Shown: positions 48,801 to 59,857 of the stretch, in pieces
Numbering within the stretch: the first letter of the stretch is position 1
Layout of the letters: each line of letters begins with the position of its first letter
DNA from: Pholiota molesta
Lineage: Eukaryota; Basidiomycota; Agaricomycetes; Agaricales; Strophariaceae
NCBI GenBank assembly: GCA_014925825.1
Contig: JACGCK010000124.1
Coordinates: 1 to 64,000, forward strand
DNA length: 64,000 nt
Direction: 5' to 3'
Translations under genes and position numbers: made by a program
The notes under the pieces: model-generated
The model's database searches: none
What the model saw: only the letters and a program-made list of their open reading frames with translations
What the model was told of the DNA's origin: nothing

Positions 48801-50166
48801 TTCTGGCCCGTGGTCGGCACAACAATGCGCAGATGGGTAATGAAGCGCTTCAAGCGCGAGAGCGTATACGCGTCCGGGAATCCAGCATGACCAGGGGCCA
48901 GATAGAGCGGGGAGAGCTTCGCCGGCCGCCCCAGGAATTCGTTGCACAGGTGGATCAGCGGGCCTTCCTTGTACATGATCGTGTTCGCCAAGTCGACGTT
49001 GACGATCAGGCGCTCGATGGCGGGCCGGACGGACTGGAAGATCCCGCGCCAGACCTCGAGGCCGCCGCCGATCGGGCACCGGTCTTGGTCGATGAAGAAG
49101 GAGCGGCCGCGGAAGGGGTTGTTCAGGTTCGGCTTCATGCGCAGCGCGATGTTGTATGCCTGTCAGTCGGTTCGAGCATCAGAGAGTCGTTGCGAGAACC
49201 AAACAGCTTCGTTACTCACCATGAGTGCTTTGGCGACGTTCTCATCCCAAGACTGCTTTCCGCTGGTAAAGAGCCGGAGTATCCTGGTAACATAATCGAG
49301 TTGGGATGGCGTTGAAGAGCAAATTAGTGGGTTGCACATACTCGGTGTTGATGGTGTCAACCTTGGTAAGTGTGATATTGAACACTCGAGGCGGACGCGT
49401 TGCATTTCCGCCTGCTCCGCCTGTTCGAGGGAAGCTGGTAGGAAACTACAGAAAGAAAAAATCATTCAGAAAACCGGCTGACTTGTGTCTAGAAATATCG
49501 AGACAAGTATATACCTTTCGAGCATTAGCTTCTCCCAGGTCAAGGAGGCGAGTAGCATATGCCATCTTCTGCCCATCATAGGCTATCTTAGGAGTAAATA
49601 TGTTAGGTTGTTGGTCTTGAAGAACGTCGAACAAGGCGAGTTTGCGCCTCGAGGAAAGCGTATCCGGGTCAATAACTAATACAGTCAATATTTTCTTAGA
49701 CAGAGTGTTCATATCCTTACCAACTAAAACCAATGAATTGTTCAGCAACGTCCTGAGATAGCCCTGCCATAAACAGGTCACATACCATCGTAGTGAGTGA
49801 TATTGTTTTCCTCGACGGTGAGTTCAAAAGAATTGATTTCAAGCTTCAAAAGCTGTCCAGCGCGCCCATAACCTGGTCTTTTCGCGCCAACGGTTGTAAT
49901 GTCGCGTGGCACGGGCAGCACCAGGGCGTCCAGAACTTGACGGACTGACACAAGAACACGTAGAAGCACAACATCAAACAAACAAACACGAGTCGTTAAC
50001 ATGGTTCAAGGCAAATCTACACATAGGATACGATGCTCACCAGCAGTGCTAGGAATACCACCTGGCCGGCTCCCACGACCAGCACCACCGCCTCGGCCAC
50101 CAGGAGGAGGAGCAGATGCTCCTCCTCTCCGGGGGCCGCCGCGGCTTGGTGCGATTCGGGGGGCAT
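45834..50166 (-). CDS. Argonaute (AGO/PIWI) protein, near-complete, start codon out of frame
   Basis: RNA-silencing effector that binds small guide RNAs. Exon 1 encodes an RG-rich N-terminus ([20 protein letters not shown]). Later exons give [10 protein letters not shown], the linker and PAZ ([40 protein letters not shown]), [16 protein letters not shown], and MID ([34 protein letters not shown]). PIWI follows: [62 protein letters not shown] and GTSRPAHYS. The DVIHP and [10 protein letters not shown] aspartates and the RPAHY histidine match slicer positions, so cleavage activity is plausible. The C-terminus ends LLMYFS with the TAA directly after an intron. At the 5' end the only nearby ATG (50166) is followed by six C; the phase of intron 1 fixes the RG-rich frame, which would need seven. 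An in-frame ATG at 50260 exists but lies upstream of the TATA-like box. Confidence 0.88.
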
Positions 50167-50240
50167 GTCTTGTCGATCTCAGCAAAGCGTTAGAAGGGAA
50201 GAATCGTAACTGATTGTGGGATGGGATAAGCGGGGGCCAG

Positions 50241-50251
50241 TGTTTATATAG
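50241..50251 (-). promoter_or_regulatory. TATA-like box of the Argonaute gene
   Basis: On the minus strand CTATATAAACA lies about 75 bases upstream of the ATG at 50166. This position supports transcription starting near 50215 and hence the 50166 start rather than 50260. Confidence 0.5.
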
Positions 50252-50260
50252 AAAAGACAT

Positions 50261-52183
50261 ACTGCACGCGGGGCCGCTGAGCCTGGGAAGTAGGTATAGG
50301 CGCCCATGAGCTGGCTTAATCATGAACCTTGTGAAGATTATGCGGACTTGGGTCCTTCTATTCTTATCATGAGTGAGTATGTCGCGAAAACTTAGGAAGA
50401 AAGGACTGTACCCTGCATGGAAATGGTCGCTGAACCTGAACACCCTCAAGCCTGGAGTTGTCTGAATCGTGCAACCTTCACTTTTTCGCTTCAGTCAAGA
50501 GACGAGATTGCGAGTTGACCTGGACTTTTTGGAGAGTGCTGCGCGATCAGACCGTCATTAATTTCTGATTAAACATAGCCCATACCTGTCAAAAAGGTGT
50601 GCAGGTGATCCAAGTAGAGCCCACAGTTGCTCAGAGCTACGTGGATTGCCCTAAAATAGGCTGAGATGGAGTCAGATAATACAGTCATTTCCAGATAAGA
50701 TGTTCACGCTGTGATTTAGACGTCTCATGGTGCGATATCAAGCATCAAACTCAAGTTGCGAGCACATACAGTGGGAATGCGAATGACCATAGTATCTTCG
50801 TGTGCATCAGACCTGGCCCATCGGTCGGCTTAATGAGTGACATGGGCGATACAAGAAGAATATAACTTCTGTCATGCTTCAGCCTTCCCCCCCAGCGAGC
50901 CCCAGCGGTTCCTCGCGACGAGAGCCAGACCACGTTCGTGTTAGCGAGTGAGATAGCAAGCTAAGATAGTTGAATTTCAATAGCGGGAGTGTATTTTGTG
51001 CTTGTCATGTTGTTGACTGCTAGAGACTGAGTGCGTTGAACAATTCAACATTTGTAGTGTTGTTCAAGCGTTGTTGATCAGATTCATGGTTGGGGGCGTG
51101 GTGTTACTACTGACATGGTTGAGTACTTGTCACTTGTCACGTCTCTTTAGCAACACCGGGCCAGGGGTCGGGACTCTCCAACTTCCAAGTTCCAACTTGC
51201 TTCCAACTTGAACTCGACCACTGAGTGACTGCAGCTGATCACTTTTCTGGGCGTAGTTCTATTATTCTGCACGTCGAAATACTCAGTGCTAATTGTCTAG
51301 CACTTCACGTAATAAATAAATTTACAATTCCACGCACTGTAGCACACAGGTCCAATTCGGCGGCTTCTTCCACATCGACTTCGACATCGAGGACGCTACT
51401 AACCTAACCAAAAAGTCCGAGCGCAATCAGCAGACTACGTCTGGCGTCGAACACATTCGGAGTATACGCATTCTTCTTCGAGAACTTGTCCACGCTCGCG
51501 AACAAACTCATCGATTTGATATCATGGTGGACAGAGCGAGCCGCCGGCGAAGGCTCAAGCCCAACAAATTAGGTCTAAATGGGTGAATATAGAAGCAATG
51601 CGCTTCGCTTTCTTTCCTTTTCTTGCGGTGGGTCGACTCTAATGTTTGTTTTGTTTAGCATTGGTTTACCATCAAGTCGACCCAAAGTACATTTTGTTAT
51701 CACTTCGCGCCTATAATGCTGAATATTGAATTCTCATTGCCGTTTTTCCGTAGGGGCCTATTCTGGTATGCCGTGTCTCTCTCACATCCACCTTGCTATC
51801 TTATTTCGTTTTTCGTCGTCTTTTTGGTGTGTCTGACCGACCGCCTCGTCAATGTTGACAATGGCATAAATAATAAGCAGACGGGTAGTATTAAATCTTG
51901 ATAACTGAGATAGCAGGCTTGAGAAGGACCGAGACATGCAGCCATATATGGATGCAGGAACGAGAAATACAGGGATCATTGTGAAGTATACGATGAAAGG
52001 GCTCTAGGATATGTAGTGGCGAAAGCGTAATATAATTGAGTAAAGATACAATGATAGAATATATACAGCACGAAGAAAAACACAAACGAAATAATATCTA
52101 AATCCAATCCGTCCCATCCCATCAAAAGAAAAATCCAGGGAAATCGAGTGCGGACATTAAGTTTACGCACGCCGAGAGCATCT
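50261..52183. other. Intergenic between Argonaute and ATG15, no gene seen
   Basis: Only short open frames. Includes an AAC-TTCCAACTTG repeat (~51178-51210: CTTCCAAGTTCCAACTTGCTTCCAACTTG). AT-rich near 51.9-52.1 kb. Confidence 0.5.
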
Positions 52184-53810
52184 TCAATGACAACGTCCAG
52201 GCGAGCTCATACTACTCGCGCTCCGGTTCTTGAAGTTCCCGAACTCCCAATTAAAACAATCCTGCAAGCGCCAATTCAGTGCCCATCCATCATAGATGCA
52301 AGGCAAGAGAGAAAAACGCACCGTACAGACCCCATCCGTGCCCTCCACCTCAATTGCAGGGCGCGCCAGCGGCACCTCTCTAAACCGCCCTTTCGGCGCC
52401 TCCCCATCCTCCTCGCCGTCCGGCCGTCTCCTCCCCCACCCCCACCTCCACACCCGCGCCCATCCCGCCCCCTCCTCCTCCACCGGCCCATTGAACTCCG
52501 CCTTCCACACGGCATCGTCCCCGAGAATCGACTCCACGACGACGCGGATCCCGTGGTTCCCGATGCGCACGCCCCAGCCCAGCTTCTGCACGGTGTCGTA
52601 GAGCACGACCTGCCCGCTGTGGCAGCGCGTCTCGAGTGCGAACCCGCCTGCCGCGCACGAGGACGCGACGCCCGTGCACGTGCCCATCGGGATCGGATCG
52701 CCCGTGTTATAGACGTGCGTGATGTGCTGCATCGAGGGCTGGAAAAGGGTAAGGGTGGGGATGCGATGTTAGAAGGAAGGGCGGACGCACCGGAGGTGGG
52801 AGGTGGAGGCGCCGGGCCGCGAGCTTCTCGGCGGGCGCCTCGAAGGCGACGACGGGCGCGCCGAACGTGGCGCCCAGGAGCGCGGTGAGGCCGCCGCCGA
52901 GAGAGTGCCCGGTCAGCCAGATGTTGGCGTTGGGGTACATGTAGGAGACGTTGTTGTAGAGATTCTACGAGATCAACGTCAATCAACACCGCATGACCGC
53001 AAGGAAAGAAACACTCACCAAACCCAAGGGGTAGAACAGCCCCTCTTCCTTCAGCGCATCCTCGACGCAGTCGGTGTCGCACCGGTACCCGCCGTCGTAG
53101 CACCCGCACACCGTCGACCACGTCGGCCCCACGCGCGCGCAGCAGCACGAGAACAGCAGGTTGTCGTTCTTCTTGTCCTTCGCCACCGTCGGGCCGCCGC
53201 CGCCAACAAGCCACCCCGCCGAAGTGCCCTTGACAGAGATGACGACCGTCGAATTGTCGTCCGCGACGAAGACGTGCCCGCGCATGCCGTCGTCCTGCGG
53301 CCCCCAGCCGTGCGGGTCAGAGCGCCACCCGTCATCGCCGCCGAGTGCGTACCACTCCGCGCTGGCGTTGTTCGCCTCGTACGCGTTGTTCGCCATCTTC
53401 GCGAGTTGGAGGAGGGTGCTGCGCTTGGACACGTCCGGGGTGGGGACCTCGTAGTCAACCCAGGTGAGCGCGGGCGTGGTGTCCTGCTGGTAGTCTGACC
53501 GCGCGGCGAGGAAGGCGGCGTGCGACTCTGGGCGCGGGATCTTGGCGCTCTGCGCCTGGATCGTGAACTGCGTCTCTTCCCCGGCGATGTTCAGGGCGCT
53601 GAAGGAAGCGTCATCGTAGTTGGAGAAGATGACTCGAGAGGTGTTCGTTACTGCGTGTTGGTGGCGAAGTTGGAAGGTTATTGGGGTGCTGGTGGGAGGC
53701 TCTGGAGGGTTGGTAGCCCAGAGAAAGGTGGCGATGAGGCCTTGGAGGGTCGCAGGGAGGCCATAGAACATCGTCGTTGCTGTCCAAGTCCAGCAATTCA
53801 AACGTGCCAC
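52184..53810 (-). CDS. ATG15: ATG15, vacuolar lipase of autophagy
   Basis: Phospholipase that degrades autophagic and MVB vesicle membranes in the vacuole. The start at 53810 (MARLNCWTWTATTMFYGLPA) gives a hydrophobic N-terminal anchor; an alternative ATG lies at 53771. Family blocks follow: ITFQLRHQHAVTNTSRVIFS, LLQLAKMANNAYEANNASAE, GWGPQDDGMRGHVFVADDNS, NLLFSCCCARVGPTWSTVCG, NNVSYMYPNANIWLTGHSLG (GHSLGG nucleophile elbow), PVVAFEAPAEKLAARRLHLP, THVYNTGDPIPMG (catalytic Asp region), CHSGQVVLYDTVQKLGW (catalytic His region) and DCFNWEFGNF. Three introns are seen: near 52975-53020, 52745-52795 and 52256-52318. Length and domain order match the family. A truncated copy of its first exon lies at 57535-57910. 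Confidence 0.9.
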
Positions 53811-54558
53811 TGGAAGGAAGGCGTTGTATCACGTGCACTAATATATCAGGCTGTGATATACATCGCCAAAAAAAGTGCCTTCTACCAACCTTCTACACTA
53901 GGTGAAGGAATCCTATACGTTCTGCTAAGATTCCATACATTGGTCACAAACGTATGGTAATGGGAAGCTCTATCACAATGTCATAAATTTTTATAAAATG
54001 CTCGTAACACTTCTGACCTTTGCAAGGCAGTTCTATGAATAGAATCCATTAGAATGCAAGTAATCATTACAAGGGTTTGTTGAGCTGAAATTCTACGCGA
54101 GGAATTTGAGAGTTACAAGTCCTTGGAAAGCTTGCGAGCACCTTAAAAATAAATTCCATTGTATTCTCTGTCTTGTAGCCGCACAATCCCATGCAACACT
54201 GTAAAATTGGACGAAATCATAAATGTGTGAAATACAGTCCGTAAAGTCATTCCAAATAGCTCATGAAGATATTGTTGGAATTTACGAGCTGAGCGGTTAG
54301 CTAGCACGTGACGTAGATATAGTAGGGATGTTTTTTTGTTGTACGTTCCTCACTCAATTGCCATCGAGTTCCCGCTACCCCGTCTCGAGACTCGCAGCGA
54401 CGCGACCCGACGAATTCCCACAGATATCTGTGGTAGCAGTTGTAATTCCAGAAAATACTCTAGCCCAATTGAGTTCAATAGAACTTATTTCCTGAGATTG
54501 TGGTACTTTGGAAACGTTTGTAGTAAAGTTGTAACTACCCTCATACTGAAGACCTGTC
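53811..54558. other. ATG15 promoter side, no gene seen
   Basis: Contains a perfect palindrome CCACAGATATCTGTGG (~54418-54433) and AT-rich sequence at 53860-54300. The first ~50 bases belong to the segment duplicated at 57.9 kb. Confidence 0.4.
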
Positions 54559-54748
54559 ATTGATCTTCTATAGTGGCCGGGACTCGCTTAACGGAACGAG
54601 TGCATACTAATTGTTGAGGCGTCGACGCTCACGCGAGCGCAGCTTGCCGTCATGCTTGCGTCCAGCATCACCCAGGCAGTTACGGACCTCAAGAACGGCC
54701 ACAAAGTATGTATATACCTCAAATATCGGCTCTTCACAATAGATTAAC
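54559..54748 (+). pseudogene. Decayed copy of exon 3 of gene X (58720-59857)
   Basis: Matches 59500-59683, covering the end of intron 2, all of exon 3 and the start of intron 3. Shared strings include GGCGTCGACGCTCACGCGAG, CGCAGCTTGCCG and GTATGTATATACCTCAA. In this copy the frame is broken by TAA in place of CAA (WPGLA-stop) and by a short insertion (ACTAATT). No other exon of gene X is found here. Confidence 0.85.
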
Positions 54749-55187
54749 TGTTTTTTACTCGTCAAAGCGAAAGAGAGCGTCTTTTATGCCTCATAACTCT
54801 GGACTTAGGCCTAGATTGAAGTCTACTGGATAGACTCCATCGTTATGTATAAATAAGTATCAATTAAGCACTCGCTGGCCGCGGCGTACATACATCATGC
54901 ATCACTGCGACAGCCTCCCACAGCATAGCACTGCAGTATCGTGAGTCGGACGTGACAGATTAGTCGTACAGCCTTTTAGTAAGGCGTGTCCAGGGCGTGT
55001 CTCCTCAGGTCCCCTTCCCTTCGGTTGGATACAGAAGACCTCTTTGTCCTCTTCAGTGTTCACATTCACATCTTATTGTCAACCTCGACCTCTACCAGTC
55101 CTTCCAATTTCTCAATGGGCACCTCGATTTCCAAAGTGCTACTGTGGTTTACTGGCCTTGGCCCTTGAGCAGCCGCTTGGCTACCAA

Positions 55188-57675
55188 ATGTTCATTAGCG
55201 GGGGTCAATTTGTCTGGGCGAAAACATATAATAATGTGATACAGAAGAATGTCCGAATCATCGACAGAAGTGCGTAAAATATGTATCGCAACCAAATTCA
55301 TTGTGCTAAGAATTACCGCTTTCCAGAGAGCTTCAAGTACCTGCGACAACGGGTTGCGACATCGGCCTTACACGACTCTGCTCAACGTGTAGACCCACAC
55401 AGGTGCCACCCAAATACGCGGGAGGTGGTTCTGCGTCAGATATTCGACTGGATGGTATCGTCGAATGACCGCGAAAGATGGCTCATGTGGTTGAACGGGG
55501 CGGCAGGTGCGGGCAAATCAGCGATCGCACAGTCAACGGCGGAGCGATGTGTGCAGGCCAAACGCGCTGTTATTAGCTTTTTCTTTTCCGGGACAGACCC
55601 TACACGAAATACCATGGATGCCTTGGCCGCAACACTAGCTTATCAACTTATTCTAGCTATCCCGGAGACTGCAGAAATCGTCCTTCAAGCAATCGAGCGC
55701 AATCCTCTGATTTTCGAACAGTCAGTTGAATCTCAAATCAGGGAGCTTTTCTTCGACCCTCTTGTTTCCGTACAACATCTGTTCCCAGAACATATGCTCT
55801 TAGTTATACTGGACGGCCTCGACGAATGTCAGGATGAGGCTCTTCATTGTAGCTTGATCAGGATCCTCGAAAAATATTCAAGCACCAGAAATCTCCCTGT
55901 TCAATTCCTTATCGCATCTCGCTCTGAACCTCACATTGACGCCTCTTTCAAACAGAAGGAGGTTGCTGACATTTTGGTCACAATCTCGCTTGATGATGCT
56001 ATAAATGTTTCAGACGACATCCGTCGTTTTCTTGAAGACAAATTCGCCGAACTCAAAAACAGCCATCGAATCAAATTTCACCTTTCCAGTGATTGGCCCA
56101 CGTCTTCTAGCATCGAAGATATTATATTCAAGTCCTCAGGCCAGTTTATCTATGCTTCTCTCGCCATGAATTACATAGCATCTCCCCGTGACCATCCCGT
56201 TCATCAGCTTCAGACTCTCGAAGGCATCCGCCTAAGAAATCCTTCTTCAAAACATCCACTTGACTATCTTGACGCGGTTTACCGTAAAATCTTCTCTCGT
56301 ATCGACGAACTCGACAAGGTACTCGATATTCTGGCATTTTTTCTTGTCGCTGGCGAAGATCGTATTTCCGTCATCAATTGGGTATTTCAATTCGAACCCG
56401 GCGAGCTAGAGACAGCTTTGGCGGATGTAGCAGCGGTTGTGACATTCAATAGTCAGTCAGAGGTGGCCCCTACCAAGATACGACTACTACATGCATCACT
56501 TTCTGATTTTCTCCTCGACGGTAGCCGATCTGAGGAATATCACATCAATTCCGACATACACAGTACCAAGCTAGCTTGTCTGGCCTTCGAACTTCCACCC
56601 ACACATTTCTTCAGCGTTTCCGATACACAGGAATCGGTTATCCGACTGCTTGAGAAGGCAGCACGATCGAGAGAGCTTCAGCGCATATTGCTCCGGTTTA
56701 CTCCAGAGTTTGAAGCCATGCATTTAACCTTCGAGCACTCTCTTCTACCCCTATTCGATATTCTAGTTGCCGTGAAAATCCTGGTACGTATGCCCATTTC
56801 CATTCATGTCCAACAAAACTTTTAAATGAGTCTCTGCAAAATAGCAAGTCAACGGGCCAGGGAACATAGACGTGTATTACCACTTTTTGTCGTTGTTCCA
56901 GCAATATCTCATTCGCCGGGTGGCCGCGACTAAACCCATAGTGAACTTCGAACTCGATTTTAGGAAACCAACGGGAGGAAATGAGATTCCAATTCGAGGT
57001 CATATAATAGTGCAAACTATACAAGAAAAAACCCGATTTTATTCCGACAACGATCTCGCAGACCTTCGCAAACACCTGCAGGGAATCGTACTAGTGCAAG
57101 CGGGCGAAAATTTATTCCAAACTTCATTTCGATATGGGAGACGGAGCGGACCTGTCGCGAACTTTGCGCCCGGGGACGTGCAGAGTTTAGCTCCTGGTCA
57201 AGCTTTGAGCACCCTCATAAAAAATATCGCCAGGATGACTGCATCTGAGCCACCCGCTGCAGTAAAATATGGGGGATATTCCCCGAAGCAGGTGGAAGAG
57301 GACAGCGACAGCGATGGGGCTAGCTCCGATGACGAGGACGACGAGGACTTACGAGGATCGACAGACTCCCACCGTCTCCGCAACGGAATGGCAAATCTCT
57401 CGCCTGCTGATGCTTCGACCCGTCCTACCTACTCGCAAGTGAAGTCGAATCCAAAGGCCCCACTAGTACGAACGAACGAATCAATCTCTGAGGCCACGAT
57501 CGGAGCGCCGAGCGGTGACCCGCTGGGCGCCCGCCTGCGCGACCAGGAAGGGGGCGTGGGACTCCGGGCGGGGGACCTTGGCACTCTGCGCCTGGATTGT
57601 GAACTGCGTCTCTTCCCTGGCGAAGTTCAGGGCGCTGGCGGAAGCGTCATCTTAGTTGGAGAAGATGACTCGTGA
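55188..57675 (+). CDS. NACHT-domain STAND (NLR-like) protein with an antisense-ATG15-derived C-terminus
   Basis: Exon 1 begins MFISGGQFVWAKTYNNVIQK; the intron (GTGCGTAAAA to TTTCCAG, 55272-55327) leads to SFKYLRQRVATSALHDSAQR. The NACHT core follows: HPNTREVVLRQIFDWM, Walker A GAAGAGKSAIAQS (~55500), ISFFFSGTD, Walker B LLVILDGLDECQD (~55800) and sensor-like QFLIASRSEPHI. After it come helical and winged-helix-like sequence and TKIRLLHASLSDFLLDG. A second intron (~56783-56843) leads to a different C-terminal region with HIIVQTIQEKTRFYSDNDLA and an acidic tract DSDSDGASSDDEDDEDL. I see no WD40, ankyrin or TPR repeats, so the protein is short for this class. From ~57535 to the stop at 57675 the codons lie on the antisense strand of the truncated ATG15 copy. 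Likely role is self/non-self or stress sensing, by family analogy only. Confidence 0.85.
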
Positions 57676-57910
57676 GATGTTTATTACTATGTTGGTGGCG
57701 GAGTTGGAAGGTTATTGTGGTGGTGGTGGGAGGCTCCGGAGGGGTGGTAGCCCAGAGGAGGGTGGCGATCAAGCCTTGGAGCTCGGAGCTCGGAGGGTCG
57801 CAGGGAGGCCATAGAACTGTAACACCGTCGTTGCTGTCCAAGTCCAGCAAACGTGCCACTGGACAAAGGCGTTACATCACGTGCAAATAATAGGTCGATA
57901 TGTGACACCA
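57535..57910 (-). pseudogene. Truncated copy of the ATG15 5' end and promoter
   Basis: Corresponds to 53498-53858. It keeps WPPCDPP, LQGLIATLLWATTPPEPP and ITFQLRHQH, then a deletion shifts the frame so that translation runs to a stop after SHLLQLR. The segment equivalent to ATG15 codons past ~100 is absent. It includes a local duplication GGAGCTCGGAGCTCGGAGGG. The upstream TATCACGTGCA-like promoter sequence is also retained (TACATCACGTGCA). Overlaps the 3' end of the NACHT gene on the opposite strand. Confidence 0.85.
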
Positions 57911-58719
57911 GATGTGACACCATGCAAGTCTTCATATTTACAGCGAAATTTAGCAGAATTTAGGTACGGGTCCTGACTGATCTAGAGTTAGGGAAAAAAA
58001 TCTCGAATCTCGGAGCCATTGGAGCAGAAAGAAAGCAGACAGGGTCCGTCGTCCGAAACAGGGAGGTGACGGATTCAGAGGTCGCATTGATGGCGACTCA
58101 TTGGCGAGCTCAAATTTCGATGAATGGTGCGCGCTTGATCGTGCGACGCTTGTCCCAATTCTCATCCAAACCTTGGCGCTCTCAATTATTTCTAGCTGAA
58201 TGCTGCTGAATGCTTCTAAATATCTCTACTATTTAACGAATTAATGCACAGCGCTACTTAGTGTCAATGTTTCGATTCGACGCATTGACGACGCAAAGGA
58301 AACATACTCGGGCTCAACTCAGGCAAAGGACGATCTCATCGAGTTCCTGCCTTCCATCACCAGGATTCTTTGACGTCCCCTTTTCCATTGTTGCTTTTTA
58401 TTCTCACACCACCCTTCCGAAAAACAGGGACGAATCCCAAACGAATCCCGCTATCTAGTATGCGCTATAAGCCTATAACTGGTAATAATGGGAAGGCCAT
58501 GGGCCTTATTGTGACGATACGTATCCTGAAAGTGTCGGGGTCAGTGTTCCATAATTTTTTTCAATGTGGCCCGTCGGCACCTAACCAAGCGTCTCAAGCA
58601 ACTGGTCTGTTTGTGGGCCTTGAACGCACTATATATGAACCTGCGGATGCCCCTTCAAAGTTTTGCCCACCCACCTCTTCCCATACCCGTTGGCGACGAC
58701 CGAGCTACAACAGCATCAA
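57911..58719. other. 5' flank of gene X, no gene seen
   Basis: Short open frames only. Part may be 5' UTR of gene X. Confidence 0.4.
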
Positions 58720-59857
58720 ATGCAAGGCCCTCCACCTCACGGACACCCTGACCATGTTCAATTACCTTCATTCGCGTCTCTTTTTGCAAGTATAGCACAG
58801 AATCCTGAGGTTAGTCGTACTATGATCTAGCACCTGCAGAAGTTGATCCTGACTTTTTTATGCAGACCGTTTATCCACGTCGACACACACCCCCACCGAC
58901 CACCTTGCTAACGGGTCGGACGCCCATCACTCCAACCAGGCTTGGCGTGGCATACACACCACACTCGACGCCGCAGCGAGCGTCTCGCGATGCAAGGTCT
59001 CATAACGCGTCGGACCACACTCCTCGGGCGTCTTCTTCCCGCGCCCCACTCCTTCCATCCCCTTACGCGCGGCCGTCCAGGGCCACCGAAGGCTCGTCCA
59101 CTGGGAGGCTTCACTCTGGAAAGTACCCCTCTAGCGCTAGTGCCTCCCAGAAACAGCCTTCAGCCCGCCGCACGATGATAGACTGGGCCCGAGTCATGCC
59201 TGGGCAGAGACTTAAGCTTCTGGGTGTCGACATTGTGATCACCATGGCCCCTCTTGCGACACAGGGCATGGTAGAATTGCTTACCTGCCCGCGTTCCGTA
59301 GACTATTGCACGGACGCGGAGTACGTGATCGAGTTTGCGGTAAGGGATATGCCGGGGCCGTCTATCCATCTGCTAGCGACAGGAGGGTGCCACTTGGACG
59401 AGGGAAGCGAGGAGGTGTTCAAGCGCTACGGATTGGCGGGGTCGCTGACGGTGGATTTTCGATTTGATGTGAGTCTTTGTTTAAAACTGGAGAACTATTA
59501 TTGATCTCCTATAGTGGCCTGGCATCGCTCAACGGAACGAATGCATCGTTGAGGCGTCGACGCTCACGCGAGCGCAGCTTGCCGCCATACTTGCGTCCAG
59601 CATCACCCAGTCAGTTACGGACCTTAAGAACGGCCAAAAAGTATGTATATACCTCAAGTCTCGGCTCTTCGCAATAAATTAACGTTCAAATATCGCAGGT
59701 CCAGATTCTGGACGGAGCAGCTACGGTGGGATGGGATCTTTGCCAGGTCGACATGAACAAACTACGTCTTTTCTCTTTGAACTATTATAAACACTCTAAA
59801 ACATGGGTTCCTCTTCTCGCGTATGAAATTTCTACTCCCCGTGATCGCCACCAGTGA
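58720..59857 (+). CDS. Uncharacterised protein ('gene X')
   Basis: Four exons keep frame: 58720-58809, 58866-59468, 59515-59640 and 59699-59857. Donors are GTTAGT, GTGAGT and GTATGT; acceptors are ATGCAG, TATAG and TCGCAG. The first ~120 residues are Pro/Ser/Thr/Arg-rich and look disordered (RRHTPPPTTLLTGRTPITPT, SRAPLLPSPYARPSRATEGS). The rest looks folded: TMIDWARVMPGQRLKLLGVD, MVELLTCPRSVDYCTDAEYV, IHLLATGGCHLDEGSEEVFK, WPGIAQRNECIVEASTLTRA and VQILDGAATVGWDLCQVDMN. No known domain is recognised. The start ATG is the first one in the open frame of exon 1. A decayed copy of exon 3 lies at 54559-54748. Confidence 0.65.

Noticed and set aside
50006..50166. Protein starting [17 protein letters not shown] in the frame of ATG 50166
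   Set aside because: The splice phase of intron 1 does not join this frame to the Argonaute body, and the Leu/Val-rich reading is not an Argonaute N-terminus.
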